Below, in pieces: positions 1 to 11,460 of a stretch of 64,000 nucleotides of DNA. The DNA comes from Dermanyssus gallinae. Taxonomy: Eukaryota; Arthropoda; Arachnida; Mesostigmata; Dermanyssidae. How positions within the stretch are numbered: the stretch's first letter is position 1; every line of letters begins with the position of its first letter. Location: contig QVRM01002215.1 of the NCBI GenBank assembly GCA_003439945.1, positions 372,001 through 436,000 of the forward strand, read 5' to 3'. The position numbers and the translations under genes are program-made. The notes beneath the pieces were generated by a model that was not told the origin of the DNA, did not search any database, and worked only from the letters and a program-made list of their open reading frames with translations.

Positions 1-2610
1 TACATATTTTCAACAATTGTAAAAATTAAGAGCATTAAAAAAAAGTTACCACTTGTGTATGCCATATATATAAACATGTGTTATAATTTTAATACTTTCA
101 TACTATTAAAATTATAATGTCATATTTTATGACATAATTATAAATAATTATGTCATAAAATAATTTAAACGTATCAGTCATAACAGTTTCTTTATATATG
201 GGCATACTAATGGAAATTTGCCACAAAAATGTCGAGGATTTCCGAAGAGATCATTTACAGGAAATTGTGCCGGGTCGCAGTCTGGCTGTTTTGAATATAT
301 CAGAGAGAGTGTTAGTAGTTATTGGCTACACATCGTGCGACTCATTGACATACGAGATGCAAGCTAGGTGAACAAATGCGTGTAAAAGCATAACGCTAAA
401 CATTGTACGAATGCAAAAAAGTCTACCATTCTAAATTTGTAGAACGAATCGAATTTGGAACACGTGAGTCATGACAAACGTAGCAAAACAAGATAACCAT
501 CAGCTGCTCCTCACCAAAAGCGACTGTGGTGAAAGCAGACATAGTATAGCGTGACATGATCGACCTCAATACCACCAACGCTCTTAACTGAGGTTAGCCG
601 AAGTACACAAGCCTGGCAAAGGGTAGCTAAACTGCACTAAAATCGAAAACGGCAGCTAATCAGCGGTAGAGGTGAAGAACGCGAGGCGGGGCGCGGCATG
701 CAAGAAATTAGAAGGAAAATCTGTGGAAAGGGCGGTAACAAATCAACGTCGATCTGGAAAATTGCAAACAGATTTAATGAAAATAGGCGGCTCTTTAAAA
801 ATGAAAAACTCCTGGAAGAGAGAGAGATAAAAGTAAATAGCCGGGACGTCTGTCTGGGCAAAGCTCCGTTTCGAGTCCATCTACAGTCGCTTAGCGAAAG
901 TCTACGTAGCGACTCAATATATTATAGTGAATTGTATAAAATATCGCAGCACTAATATTGGGAAAACATATATTATAAATAGTTAGTCTAAAGCTTTATT
1001 AAAATACTGCTAAACGTTCTGCAAAAGCTTTTCAAGCATTTGCCGCCTCGTTTATTGTGCCGGCTACTAAACAAACATTCTCGCTAATACATGCACTAAT
1101 TAAGCCTATACTTGTTAATATATATGTATATACGGATTGGTAAAAATTCACCACAAGCTTACGCGAAAATTAGTTTAAATAATTTTTGTATCCTCAACTT
1201 TAAATTATGTTTGCTGATATATTTTTATGGGTGTCCTTTACGACAATTTAGGCGTTTCGTATCTGCCTATTAATTAGGGTGTTTACTATTTCCTAAGTAT
1301 TTGTATTAAGTTTATTTGGCACCGTTGCCGTAAAGTCCACATAGAGACAAATCATTGAGAAACGATGCCGTGCAGCGTTTGCACTCACCCAATAGTTAAT
1401 AGAGGCCAAGCAGACCGAGAACCAACTGACGTGTCTCAATGTTCGGAGCTACTATTGATATTGTTTTGCTTTGTTTTATCGGTACAAATGCACACTAACT
1501 GGCTATTATTGTTTACCAAGTTACGGCGTCATGTTGAGGAACAAAGACCCGTTTTCCCAAACTCCGTGTCAGCGAGGTCGGCTGGAGAGAAACGTTGGTT
1601 ATGTGTCGACCGCTTTATTGTTTTCCGATATAGGGTGAAGCATTATTATTATTACTGCTTGACTGGCTTCATCGTCATACTTTTGGCGTCGTTGTCATTA
1701 CCGGCCCGACTACAGTTTCTAATGTGGTTCCATCTACGGAAGGCACAGGGCAAATCGCCGCAAACTAGCAACGTTAAAGGGGCATTTCGTAGCAGGCGTT
1801 ATTGTAGTGACAACAATATTGACGCTTCTACGCTCTAATCGAAGGCCACCATATTGGCACTTGGGCTGATAATTAGAAAGCTATTTCCACCCTCACCGCA
1901 TAGACCGTTGCCGATTCACTCTTAAAAAGCAATTATTTTACATTAAACACCTTAGTACATACAAAGGCCAGCAACGATTGTCAAATTTCTTTTTATCTTT
2001 ATGTTCGTGCGTATGTGAACACTCTTTATAGTCTATGTTCCACTAAAATCAGGATCGTAGGAAAGTTATGTTTGCAATCTCAGGCAGTTGCAAACAAAGC
2101 TCAAGAAGCACAATTGAAAAGCACCGTAACGATGAAGCACACTATCGGTAAATAGACATAATACCTTTTTGGACTTTTTATCTGGTAGTTGCCAAGTTCT
2201 GTCGTCTGCGCTAAAAATTGCTTTTAGAATTCTAAATACAAAAAAAATCGATATAGAATAATTACTTATAGAGTAATTTACGACAAAAAATCACTCAAAA
2301 TAAGAACGATGAGTCGTGCCGCTAAACTCTCATGTCTGGGCAGCTGGAGGTGTGCTTGGTTAGGCTGCTTGATTATAAGACATTGCATACGTTACATATG
2401 CTCATGAGAAATAATCACGTTGAAAATGAGAAACAGCGCTGACGGTCTAAGCTAAATAATGACTCATAATTTGTTAACCCTACTTAGCATTTTTGATGAG
2501 ATATTCTTGTGATCTTGCGCTCGCGTTTCTCAGCGGGTTGTGTTCAATTATGATTGGACAGAGGGCCTGTGGACCCAACATCCACGTTATGCAGACTTAT
2601 ATTCATCAAA
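1..2610. other. AT-rich 5' flank, no gene recognised
   Basis: This stretch precedes the first candidate exon of the Side-like gene. It is AT-rich, with scattered stop codons in all frames. The longest open frame (1365-1838, +) would encode 157 residues without a recognisable domain, and I regard it as chance. Any promoter or 5' UTR exon of the downstream gene could lie here, but I could not identify one. Confidence 0.5.
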
Positions 2611-2659
2611 ATGAAGCGGCTGTTCTTATTAGCTGTAGTCTTGGTAGACACTGTGAACG
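2611..2659 (+). CDS. Side-like gene, candidate exon 1 (signal peptide)
   Basis: ATG followed by a basic residue and a hydrophobic run, MKRLFLLAVVLVDTVN, shaped like a secretory signal peptide. A GT donor after the first base of the next codon (AACG|GTGGAA) gives phase 1, which matches the phase required by exon 2; the joined codon becomes GTG (Val). The donor is weak, and other upstream exons could supply the start. Plausible rather than established. Confidence 0.35.
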
Positions 2660-3130
2660 GTGGAATGGTTCACATCCAATTGTCAGTGAACAATGTTAGT
2701 CGCGAAGTGACAGGCTGCACTTTATTAGACACTTTGTTATGTATTTTACATGAGACATCTGCAAATAGAACTAAAGAAAATAACTACGCCGAGATCGCAT
2801 ATTCGACCGTTTTTTCGGTTCACTGCTTTATAGACGTAAGATTCGCTTTAGCATACTTGTATGTTAAAGCAATGCGTCCCGAAACGTTTCAACCTACGCA
2901 TAAACCCGCATCGCTTCCACCCAGACGTGTATCTGACGTTTAAGCAGTCCAACCTCGTAGAACGTCGGTAAACAATTTTAAAATATAATGGGCACTATTG
3001 TTTAAAGACTACCCTATTAAGACTCACATGTAATTCAATCGTGGTTGCAGAACTATTGACTTAATAACATTTTATAGTAGTTTTAATACGCTTTTACGTG
3101 CTAAGCATTGTAAACTGAAAACTGATCCCG

Positions 3131-3173
<43 letters not shown>

Positions 3174-3525
3174 AAAAAATTGTATAAAAACCGTATTAGT
3201 TGCATATGCTGCGCTTAGCTGGAAACGCATCTAAATGATAGATGTTGTAGTGCAGATATCCGCATTCGTGGTAAATTCATTTTGGTGCTTTTTGTGCATG
3301 CGTCTTTCATATAGTTATATATTCAGCCAGTCGCAATACGTTTGCAGTGGACGTTTGGATAGTCAATCGTTTCCTGTAACCTTCATTCCGTGTTTCTTTC
3401 CCGTTATTTTCATCCTAACAACGTTTCCGTAAAGTCATGCCATTTAAGTTTTGCGTCGCCGACAAGGCTACACTTTGACATCGATGCATATAAATATATA
3501 TGTATAATTTGTCATGTTATTTCAG
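2660..3525 (+). other. Intron 1 with (TA)n array
   Basis: Candidate intron between the signal-peptide exon and the first Ig half-exon. It contains a (TA)n array at 3133-3173 and ends in a TTATTTCAG acceptor. Nothing else is recognised in it. Confidence 0.35.
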
Positions 3526-3666
3526 TGCGAATCCTGGAGGTGGGTCAACGCGTTTCACTTCCGTGTGACATCGAAGCATTACAAGACGACAGCCCGCTAA
3601 GGATTAGCTGGTTTAAGGATGGACAGGACGCCCCAAATTACATCGCGGAAGACGTCCTCAGACGAG
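3526..3666 (+). CDS. Side-like gene, exon 2: first half of Ig1
   Basis: Encodes the A to C strands of the first Ig (V-like) domain. The first disulphide cysteine is in 'VSLPCDI' and the core Trp in 'ISWFKDG'. The acceptor is TTATTTCAG|TGCG and the donor is ACGAG|GTAATG. The exon enters and leaves in phase 1. The 'SLPCDI...WFKDG' order, followed in the next exon by 'WAGRAVFSV', is typical of Side Ig1, which is split by an intron in the same way. No stop codon interrupts it. Confidence 0.8.
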
Positions 3667-3981
3667 GTAATGTATCACCACCACTTCCCTCTACATGATT
3701 GGAACCATGTTCACGGCATTCAAAATGATAATGGCCTTATCTTGTTTCGAGCGGAAGGAACAAGGCGGGTGGTGCACTTGTAACTTAATGGTAGTATAGT
3801 CCGGCTGTGTGTTTTCTCACTTTACTTATATTAATGCACATTCACTTGTACGTCGTCATCTCCTCTTGGCATATTTCGGCGAGACACTAATGCAAAGAAG
3901 GATTATATAAGAGCTATTACACGAAGCTCTTTGATAGATTCGGCTACCAATTTAAAACTTTAACATCTTTGACGTCTTCTA

Positions 3982-4033
<52 letters not shown>

Positions 4034-5207
4034 TGCAATTATTACTAGGGGAATAAGTAAGACGTGTAGATGTCGGCAAAAAAATGATCGAGATTATTAA
4101 GATCTGTTTGATCTTACCAAATGTTTTGACTGCAGTTAATGAACTTTTTAGATAAAAGCTAATAGACGTATTGTAGAGGGCTGTTGAAACCGCTCATATC
4201 CACATTGTTGTAACGTAACAAGGTGTGCATACTGGAAACAGCATTGTAGGATAGACTGCATTGAATGTATAAGCCAGACCGGAAGCTGAACCGAGAGTGG
4301 GAACATCTGCAAGACCACCGGAGACTGACCGCAGGCATTGTAGCTTTTCGTTGCAGGGTTAGCCAATTGCATCATTTTATTTACAATACTGGGATTACAG
4401 GGTTGTCGGCTTTTAAACAATATTTGTTCATGGATACGTGTCACACTGGGTGGACAGTGAAGGCCTGCATGGTCGACTCACAACGGAAAAAATTCGTCCG
4501 ACGAACAACCGTCCTATAAGTGTTTATTTTTGCAATGACTCCCGGGAATATTTGAGGATTATCGTCTTAATTTGTCTTGATTCTGTAAGTTACTAAGCCA
4601 GCTTAAGACGATCAGTAATACCTAACAGAAATGATAATGCCGAGTGGATTGGCGGCAGTGCTGGTATGCTCTAGCTGTCGTGCGGAGGGAACGGTATGAG
4701 AGAAGCATGTTTGGCTCCTTTGGTTGTGTCTCTATCTGCCGTCTAGCCCACAGATCTTCAATATATATGAAAATGTGCCAAACGCATACATACGATGTAT
4801 TCGTATAGCCTTAGCACCTGCAGGAGAACCGAGACAATGTACAAGCTGTGAGACGATATGCGATACGAGTGAGTGCATATGTTTGCTGTCTGCGCAGCCA
4901 GTCTGATCGCGAAGCCACCATGTATCCATGAGCGTACACCTCATATTGAGGTATCCCTATTGCTTTTAGTGTCCCTATTCGGCATTGACGGCTTTAACGC
5001 GTTCTGCTCAGATCTCGTAGCACGAGGCCGCAAACACCCACACAATGACAGATCCATTGCAGCCCGTAATGGAAAAATGTTCGGTGGCACCAGCCATGTA
5101 GTTTTAGGCTGCTGTTGCTTCTGTTCTCGCTTTCATGATCTCTGCCACTCTCTCTCTCCCTTTCTCTCTAATTCCTTCTCGTTCCACTCTTATTTATCTT
5201 TCGACAG
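3667..5207 (+). other. Intron 2
   Basis: Intron between the two halves of Ig1, about 1.5 kb. It contains a (TA)n array at 3984-4031, and a pyrimidine-rich tract (from about 5120) precedes the GACAG acceptor. No repeat family or nested gene was recognised. Confidence 0.6.
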
Positions 5208-5393
5208 GAATCTGGAACGGACATCACGACATCAGCGTGTCGTGGGCGGGCCGAGCTGTTTTTTCAGTGCTCTCCGATCCTGCGCGCCTCGAGCTTTCCA
5301 AACTGGTACCGGCGGACTCCGGCACGTATGTCTGTTTCGTGCAGTTCCACCGAGGCGACCACAAGAACACAACGTCGCGTATCGTCGTCGGAG
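5208..5393 (+). CDS. Side-like gene, exon 3: second half of Ig1
   Basis: Completes Ig1. 'DISVSWAGRAVFSV' leads into 'PARLELSKLVPADSGTYVC', the canonical E-F strand DSGxYxC motif with the second disulphide cysteine. A polybasic 'HRGDHKNTTSR' stretch with an N-glycosylation sequon (NTT) follows. Acceptor CGACAG|GAAT, donor TCGGAG|GTATGT, phase 1 on both sides. The join to exon 2 restores a Gly codon. Confidence 0.85.
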
Positions 5394-6065
5394 GTATGTT
5401 TTCAATCCAGACGGTTTTTTTTTTTAGATAAAAAAGTAGAAAACATGTGGACAGACATATATGTTTTTTCCCATTTTTTCCGTCCGGCTATCGGTTTTGA
5501 GCCCCTGCCGAATGCCACGGGTTTCATTTGCATTTTAAATATGTTAATCAGTACGTATTGACTAACCTCGAAATATCTAGGTCGACAACTTGTTTGGCAA
5601 TGACAGCAGGCGGCATAGCCGTCGACCGATGTTTTCTCCTTCTGTTTTCGTCCCAAATTTTGAGCAGGTTGGCTGCTTGAGTTTTCGTTAGTGGGACTGA
5701 TATTCACTGCTACGTTGAACTTCGTATTCGCGGTAGCAGTAGTATTACCACTACTAGTGCTAGTTAGTTAGTGGCTTACTTCATGATAAGGCGAGCCAGT
5801 TCAATCAGGAACAGGCTTTAATTAGATTACAACACAAGATCCGTTACCGTAGAAAACTGTTGCTCAAACTTGGCAGGCTGGCTAGTACCAACCAACCGCC
5901 TCTAACGCACCAATAGATAATAGGACATCGTCAACCAAGGCTCTAACAGTATCCTAAAACTGCCTTGTTGAGATTGTCACCGATATTTTGTTAAAAAATG
6001 TGCACCGTTATGCAATCGCGGATCGTGAAAATTAAACTTATTCAATTATTCGTTGATATTGTAAT

Positions 6066-6646
6066 CACCGCAGGTGCCGAATCAAGCTAGCCAGTTCATA
6101 CGGTTCCTTTGTTTCAATTTTTTCCAGTCTCGACCTGGTTTCCTTTGTCCCAAAGCTTCTTCTGCATTTCCTCTGTCTCTGTCTCTCTCTCTCGATCTCT
6201 CTTGCCGCCTTAGACACGTGCATTTGATTTTTCGCTCCTTATTTCTTGTCTCTTCGTCCTTCGCCTCTTGATTTGTTTGTGCATTCGCTGTGTCACACTG
6301 CCGCTGCCGATCAGATCCAAGCGGCTCACAGCTCACATAGCTCGTTACCGGGATCGTCTGCGAGCAGCTGCGGTGGATCCGCCGCCACAGAGTCTGCCAC
6401 CGCGACTGCGGGTGTAAACGTGTACTTAGTTTGTTTTATTGTCTGGTCTTGCCTTGGACTCGTTGAGTCGTTAAGTCTGCCTACGCACTGACACGCGCGC
6501 CAGCACTTAATGAGACATACGGTTTTGAAACTGCTTAGTATAAAGTGATTTTGCCCATTAATCGATTTCTATACAAAAATCGTCTGAATATCTCTCTCCC
6601 TCTCTCCTTCTTCATTTTAGCCAGCTTTCTGTCCAGATAAACGACG
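6066..6646. repeat. Unidentified ~590-bp intronic repeat, copy A
   Basis: Homologous by eye to 7578-8180. Both begin with GCAGGTGCCG and a similar ATCAAGC. Both contain a CT-rich section and share a conserved core around 'CGCTGTGTCACA' and 'TGCCGATCAGAT' (near 6287-6320). Both then pass through 'CTACGCAC' and 'ATCGAT...TACAAAAA', ending directly at a (TA)n array. There is no coding capacity, clear tRNA head or terminal inverted repeat. It may be a non-autonomous element. Confidence 0.55.
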
Positions 6647-6704
6647 ATATATATATATATATACTTATCGCTTACGTTCGGTGAAACGTCTACGTCTGAA
6701 AAAC

Positions 6705-6760
<56 letters not shown>
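6647..6760. repeat. (TA)n arrays
   Basis: Two dinucleotide blocks (6647-6663 and 6707-6760) separated by about 43 bp, directly after repeat copy A. Open frames with long Tyr-Ile runs here are translation artefacts of the array. Confidence 0.9.
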
Positions 6761-6762
<2 letters not shown>

Positions 6763-7366
6763 AAGATCCATCTCGGTTATACCGAGAACCTATCTTTAAC
6801 AAACCTCAAGGTAGTCACCACCCCTGCTTTTCCGAAGGAAGTTGCACGGAGCTTGAGGGTAAGCGGTTTTAGCGGCAGGTTATAAACAAGTTTTTCATGG
6901 TATGCAATTTACTCTAAGGTTCTTTCTGACCCGTATGCGTCCTAGCGTTATTGTTGTCAAAGCACGTTTGCTTGGTATCCCTTATTAGTCGCCAGTTCTA
7001 TAAATCGTAACGATACGTAACGATTAATCAACGAGCGGAAATCTTCTTTTTCCGAGTTTGACCAAGATAATCATAAAGTTGCCTTTAATATTGTCTAATT
7101 TAGATTTTAATTAGAGCAAAAGTGGAGGAATAATGTTTATAGTCTTTGGCTTTGTAAGGGAGGAAAATCGTTGCGTGTACACACACGCAGTAAGGTTGAC
7201 TAAGCACTTACTGAAGGCGAAACACATGCAGGCAAAGTTCGATCGAGTAAGCTGGCTCGATGGTGTCGACAAGGTCGAGCATTAACAAACTATGCTTTAA
7301 TGTCGTCATTATTATCATCATCTTCATCACTGTTGTCGTCGCCACCTGCCATTGTTGCCATTTCAG

Positions 7367-7477
7367 TGCCGCCATCCGTGCCGATGATTCGAACCGTCGA
7401 GGGAGCCGTCATCCGAGACAAGATTGGCCCGCTCGCGGAACACGCCAATCTCACTCTTGTCTGCGTAGTCGAAAAAG
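7367..7477 (+). CDS. Side-like gene, exon 4: first half of Ig2
   Basis: Encodes 'VPPSVPMI' then 'IGPLAEHANLTLVCVVEK'. This is the Side-type linker (VPP) and first half of Ig2 with its first cysteine and an NLT sequon. The 'IGPLxEhxxLTLxC' pattern is characteristic of the second Ig domain of Side proteins. Acceptor CCATTTCAG|TGCC, donor AAAAAG|GTGCAT (weaker than consensus), 111 nt, phase 1 in and out. Confidence 0.8.
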
Positions 7478-7577
7478 GTGCATAATTCAAATAGCAAATT
7501 ACGGACGCTATATAAAATAATATTGCTAATTTAGAATTACTCCACAGAACGCATTAGTATGATGGTGGTCTACCAGC

Positions 7578-8180
7578 GCAGGTGCCGGATCAAGCCGCTG
7601 ATCAATTCATTCGACCACCCCGCCATTTTGCTTTGCTATTCCAATCTCAACCTGCCGCCCTATTGTCTTAGGCTTCCTTTTCTTACCTGCTTTTCTCTCT
7701 CTCTCTCCTCCCCGTCTCAGGCGTTCTCTAGTGCTTGATTCTTTTATTTTGCCTTTTTACTCTCTCTCTCTCTCTCTCTGGCCGTCTCTTGATTTGCTTC
7801 GTATGCATATGCGTTCGCTGTGTCACAATGCCGATGCCGATCAGATTCAAGCTGCTCACTCACACATACAGCTTGTTAACGGAAACGTCTATCGCTCGGC
7901 TCGGCGAAATCCGACGCCAGTCAAGCTTAGCCGCGACTAAGTCCACGAAGTCTGCGACTGGGCGAGCAAGCGAGCATATGCACGCGCATTAAGTCCCTAG
8001 TCATTGTTTGGTCGGTCGGTCGTGCTTTGTCGCTGATGTTAGGGCTGCCTACGCACCTGTGAGACGCTCAGTTGTGGACAGTTGCGTCTAGTCTGTACGT
8101 GACCTTGCCGGCTAATTGATAACGAAATCGATACAAAAACATTCGTCCGAGCCTCTATCTGTCTTCTTGCTGCTTGTCGT
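7578..8180. repeat. Unidentified ~590-bp intronic repeat, copy B
   Basis: Second, diverged copy of the sequence at 6066-6646, in the same orientation and also ending at a (TA)n array. The best-conserved part is 'CGCTGTGTCACAATGCCG' and the following 'TGCCGATCAGAT'. The neighbouring exons are not duplicates of each other, so this is more likely an inserted repeat than a gene-segment duplication. Confidence 0.55.
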
Positions 8181-8193
8181 TATATATATATAG

Positions 8194-8240
<47 letters not shown>

Positions 8241-8250
8241 TATATATATT

Positions 8251-8281
<31 letters not shown>

Positions 8282-8289
8282 ATATATTA
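8181..8289. repeat. Interrupted (TA)n array
   Basis: Dinucleotide array about 109 bp long with a few GA and TTA interruptions, following repeat copy B. Confidence 0.9.
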
Positions 8290-8435
8290 GTATGGACCGA
8301 CATAGCCCGCCGGCAAATTTATTTGTCCATGTTGTCTGTTATCACAATGTGTCACTTAACGAACTGAAAATAAACAACTCAAGGCTCTAGGTCCAAGCTG
8401 GGGCTGGTCCACCTGGCCAAAGTTCCTCTCACCGA

Positions 8436-8474
<39 letters not shown>

Positions 8475-8526
8475 CTTTTCTAGATATATCGAAGAATTTG
8501 TCTCTCGTTCGTTTGTCGCTCAACAG

Positions 8527-8778
8527 GAAGTCCTCCACCAACTGTCGTTTGGAAAAAAAACGGCCAGCTGATACCGGCCGAGCGATACTCGACGAACGGC
8601 ACGTTTCCGGGCATCAGTGGAAGCGACGGGGGTGCACTGAGTATTCTACGTTTCGGGCCAGTCCGACGACGCGATCTGCTGCACACATTCACCTGCGAAG
8701 CGGACAATGTCCTCATGCAGATGCCAGCCATGCTCAAACAGCCCAAGCGATCCGTATCGGTCGTACTCGACCTAACCT
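8527..8778 (+). CDS. Side-like gene, exon 5: second half of Ig2
   Basis: Begins 'GSPPPTVVWKKNGQLI', the C strand with the core Trp. It continues through an NGT sequon to 'LLHTFTCEADN' with the second disulphide cysteine, and ends in the Side-like 'KRSVSVVLDLT' G strand. Acceptor CAACAG|GAAG, donor AACCT|GTACGT, 252 nt, phase 1. It joins exon 4 at a Gly codon and exon 6 at a Leu codon. Confidence 0.88.
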
Positions 8779-8987
8779 GTACGTAATCACCTGTTTATCT
8801 ATGTATACGTATTTGCTGCTCAGTGACAACAACCTCGGTGTCGTCGCACATTTATAATTAGGGCCGTCGGTAAACTCGCAAACGGCTAGCGTAGAAATAG
8901 AGCGATAGCTCCCTACAGTTGTCCAGGTTATCTCCTACACGCATTGGGTGAACACCTATGCAAAACAATATGACATTATTATTGTTG

Positions 8988-8989
<2 letters not shown>

Positions 8990-9030
<41 letters not shown>

Positions 9031-9065
9031 TATTATTATTATTATTTATTATTTATCATTATTTA
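8990..9065. repeat. (ATT)n array at the 3' end of a LINE
   Basis: Trinucleotide array lying on the 3' side of the antisense LINE fragment. Read on the - strand, the LINE coding frame ends at 9128, a ~60-nt tail follows, and the TAA repeats begin. Minor interruptions are visible. Confidence 0.85.
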
Positions 9066-9762
9066 GTTAATACAATTGTGAGGTATGAACGTTTAAATCA
9101 TGTTTATCCTGCTCTGTTCGCTTTCTGTCAGTTCATGGCGCCTATAATGGAAGCCACGTTCCCTCTACACACGGCCAAAGACATCATCTGTCTCAAAAAC
9201 ATGGCCTCGCGTCGATCGCCCGTAACGTCTTCGATTCGTTTTCCGATGTCTTGCAGGAGTTTTGCTGTACCTGTGCTAATGGGGCCGAGTGTCTCTAATG
9301 CAATGGGTGCAAAGTGGTAGCTTCTAGATAGTTCTAGATACTTCCTCCGTTTTTCAGAATCCGCACGTTCTGCTACCCATCCCGTCTCGACTGCGCTGTG
9401 ACGTAAATATGATAACGCCGCCGTGCATGAAACCGTTACATCCCATACAAGGCATTTTCCGTGCGACCACAGCGGGATGGTGACCCCGTCAGGTCTCAAC
9501 TCACTGCTGCCATTAAGACCTACTGGTTCGGGCGTAGATGGTATCCCTGCCCTTCTAAGAGCTCTTCTCACTATGGCGTTGAGTTCAGCGTGCCTTGTAA
9601 GTCTGCCAGGGCTTTTTGGACAGCTTAACGGGTGTAGGCCGTCCGAGTCAACCGGTTGGCCGCATGAGAGGCACGTGAAGGGCTGGCAGACGGGGGCGCC
9701 TATCCTAAGAGCTGACACCATGCGGAAGGGGTTTGGATCCAGCATGGTGCCAAGCTGACGAG
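9066..9762 (-). mobile_element. R4/Dong-like LINE, 5'-truncated, in a TAA array
   Basis: Antisense fragment of a non-LTR retrotransposon carrying only the C-terminal CCHC finger and restriction-like endonuclease region. It is bounded by trinucleotide (TAA)n repeats on both sides. R4-clade elements such as Bombyx Dong use a PD-(D/E)XK endonuclease and are known to insert in TAA repeats. Both the domain and the flanks therefore fit a target-specific insertion followed by 5' truncation. The clade call rests on recall and no search was run. Confidence 0.7.
9128..9757 (-). pseudogene. LINE ORF C-terminus: CCHC finger and RLE endonuclease
   Basis: Uninterrupted - strand frame of about 210 residues outside the repeat-encoded Ile run. 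A C-x2-C-x7-H-x4-C finger ('CLSCGQPVDSDGLHPLSC') is followed by the restriction-like endonuclease core. 'LRPDGVTIP' supplies the PD, and 'CLVWDVTV' the second Asp, 15 residues later. Then come 'SEKRRKYLEL' and the conserved 'FAPIALETLGP' and 'LLQDIGKR' stretches seen in many animal R2/R4-type polyproteins. The RT domain is absent, so the copy cannot be autonomous. The intact frame suggests a fairly recent insertion. Confidence 0.75.
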
Positions 9763-9910
<148 letters not shown>

Positions 9911-10383
9911 GGGATCACCTAAACGTAACGTACAACAGCTGGGATAAGTAGAGACAGTCAACGCAGACGTGGCAGGTGAAAAAACATGAAATGTCTTATC
10001 TGCTCTGTGTAACACGCTATTGTATACATCGTGTGGCGTTCTTTACCTCTAGGACAAACCTGAGACAAAAATGCGTTTATTCAGCGAAAACGTAGATTAC
10101 CTTCGTGGCTTTCCTGCTTGTGTAAAGTTTATTTACGATTGAAGGTGATAGTAGGTAGGACGTTGTCATATCAGTTGTTGTACGTCGGTCTGCGACGCTC
10201 TATTATTAGTTTGTATTATTGATATTTCTGCGATTGTTATTACTGTATGTAATTACAGTTGCCTGGTTATCGTTTTTCGACCTTTAAACCGTTTTTTTTT
10301 CGTAACAAGGCAAAGTCAATTTTGTTTTTGCAAATTATAAAACAGTTGCAATACTATGGTATTGCGCATCGTATTTGCCGTAG

Positions 10384-10698
10384 TGCCTCCTTTGACTGTT
10401 ACCATTGAGCGAGGAGAGGAGCCTCTGAACGCTGACACCTCAGCTGAGTTCCGCTGTCGCGCCACGGGCTCGAGACCGGCCCCGTTGCTTCGCTGGGAGC
10501 TGTCCGGCTGGAACGCATCACGATTAGAGTCGTTCGCGTTCGTCGAAAGTGCCGACGGGCGAGACGGCAATTCGACGAGTTCCGTGTTGGTCCTGCCGCT
10601 CCGAACAGAGGACAACCTGAAGAACCTCACGTGTATCTGCAAGAACCCTCTGATGCTGAATCAGAGCTGGTCGGAAGCTCTGCTACTATCTATACATC
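10384..10698 (+). CDS. Side-like gene, exon 6: Ig3
   Basis: Complete third Ig domain in one exon. 'LPPLTVTIERGEEPLNAD' is followed by the first cysteine ('FRCRATGSRPAP'), the core Trp ('LLRWELSG'), an acidic loop with an NST sequon, 'SVLVLPLRTEDNLKNLTC' and the second cysteine. The 'GSRPxPxxxW' plus 'TEDNxxxLxC' spacing is the Side Ig3 signature. 315 nt, phase 1 both ends. Acceptor TTGCCGTAG|TGCC, donor ACATC|GTAAGC. Confidence 0.9.
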
Positions 10699-11169
10699 GT
10701 AAGCAACACTTACTTGTCTTCTTCTTCTGTCTCATAGTACCTCGTTCAAGAGCACTTATCACGATGTGAGTCTGGCAATCGACTAACCGTTTCTCCGTTA
10801 TTAATGCTAGAAGTAAATTACACGCGAGTCTAATGGGAATTGTCATGTCGTATCTCGCTCATCAGGTTGATGCCGAGCGTTCGATAACATCAGCGTTTGA
10901 TTGCGCGTTAGTTTTCGCAGCTGCACGGGTGATTAGTGCTTAAAATTAATCTCGCTCTAACTACTCACTTTTCTAATGACGTTAACCGTAATATCAGCAA
11001 CAGCTAGGCTGCAAGCACAGCTGTAGCTTACTTGGGATGATGACATACAGGACTTACGTTGTAGTTGCGGTATGACTCTCATACAATGTCGTTAGCTCGG
11101 TCGCGTACGCTGCACATATGCATACGTATGTATTTTCTTGTTTGCTTACATTGTACGATCTGGATCAAG
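10699..11169 (+). other. Intron 6
   Basis: Short intron of about 0.47 kb between Ig3 and Ig4, with no repeats recognised. The acceptor is GGATCAAG|ATCT after a pyrimidine-rich run (TTTTCTTGTTTGC). Confidence 0.65.
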
Positions 11170-11460
11170 ATCTTCCGGTCGTTCAGCTCTCGCTGGGAAA
11201 CCGGCTGTCGGAAAATCACATCGTCGAAGGCAGTGACGTCTACTTCGAGTGTTCTGTCAAATCACATCCTCCGGCGAGTGAAGTCTTCTGGTCGGTAGAT
11301 GGTCGCGAGCTTCGGAGCAACGCGTCGGCTGGTGTCGTGGCTGACGAGGGCTTTCTTGTCCTTCGAAACATCAGCCACCGGCTCTCGGGGCTCTACGCAT
11401 GCACTGCCATCAACCAGCGGGGACCGGCCTCGAGCAACGTGATCAACCTCGCTGTCAAAT
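11170..11460 (+). CDS. Side-like gene, exon 7: Ig4
   Basis: Fourth Ig domain. 'LPVVQLSLGNRL' is followed by 'IVEGSDVYFECSVKSHPPA' with the first cysteine, 'VFWSVDGREL' with the core Trp, an NAS sequon, 'FLVLRNISHRLSGLYAC' with the second cysteine, and 'NVINLAVK'. 'EGSDVYFEC..KSHPP' is a hallmark of I-set Ig4 in Side proteins. 291 nt, phase 1. Donor AAAT|GTAAGT. The split Tyr codon completes with exon 8 to give KYAP. Confidence 0.9.

Larger units (their letters stand above)
5394..7366 (+). other. Intron 3 with repeat copy A and (TA)n arrays
   Basis: About 2 kb intron between Ig1 and Ig2. It carries copy A of a dispersed ~590-bp repeat (about 6066-6646), followed at once by (TA)n arrays at 6647-6663 and 6707-6760. 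The rest has no recognised content. Confidence 0.6.
7478..8526 (+). other. Intron 4 with repeat copy B and (TA)n arrays
   Basis: About 1 kb intron splitting Ig2. It is largely occupied by copy B of the ~590-bp repeat (7578-8180), a long interrupted (TA)n array (8181-8289) and a second one (8439-8470). The acceptor is CGCTCAACAG. Confidence 0.6.

Noticed and set aside
1365..1838. 157-codon open frame upstream of the Side-like gene
   Set aside because: No domain, no codon bias distinct from the surroundings, and no splice context; a chance frame is more likely.
8196..8390. Open frames with long Tyr-Ile, Ile or Tyr runs over (TA)n and (TAA)n arrays (also at 6.5, 9.8, 17.7, 22.0, 42.2, 53.9 and 58.2 kb)
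   Set aside because: They are translations of simple-sequence repeats.
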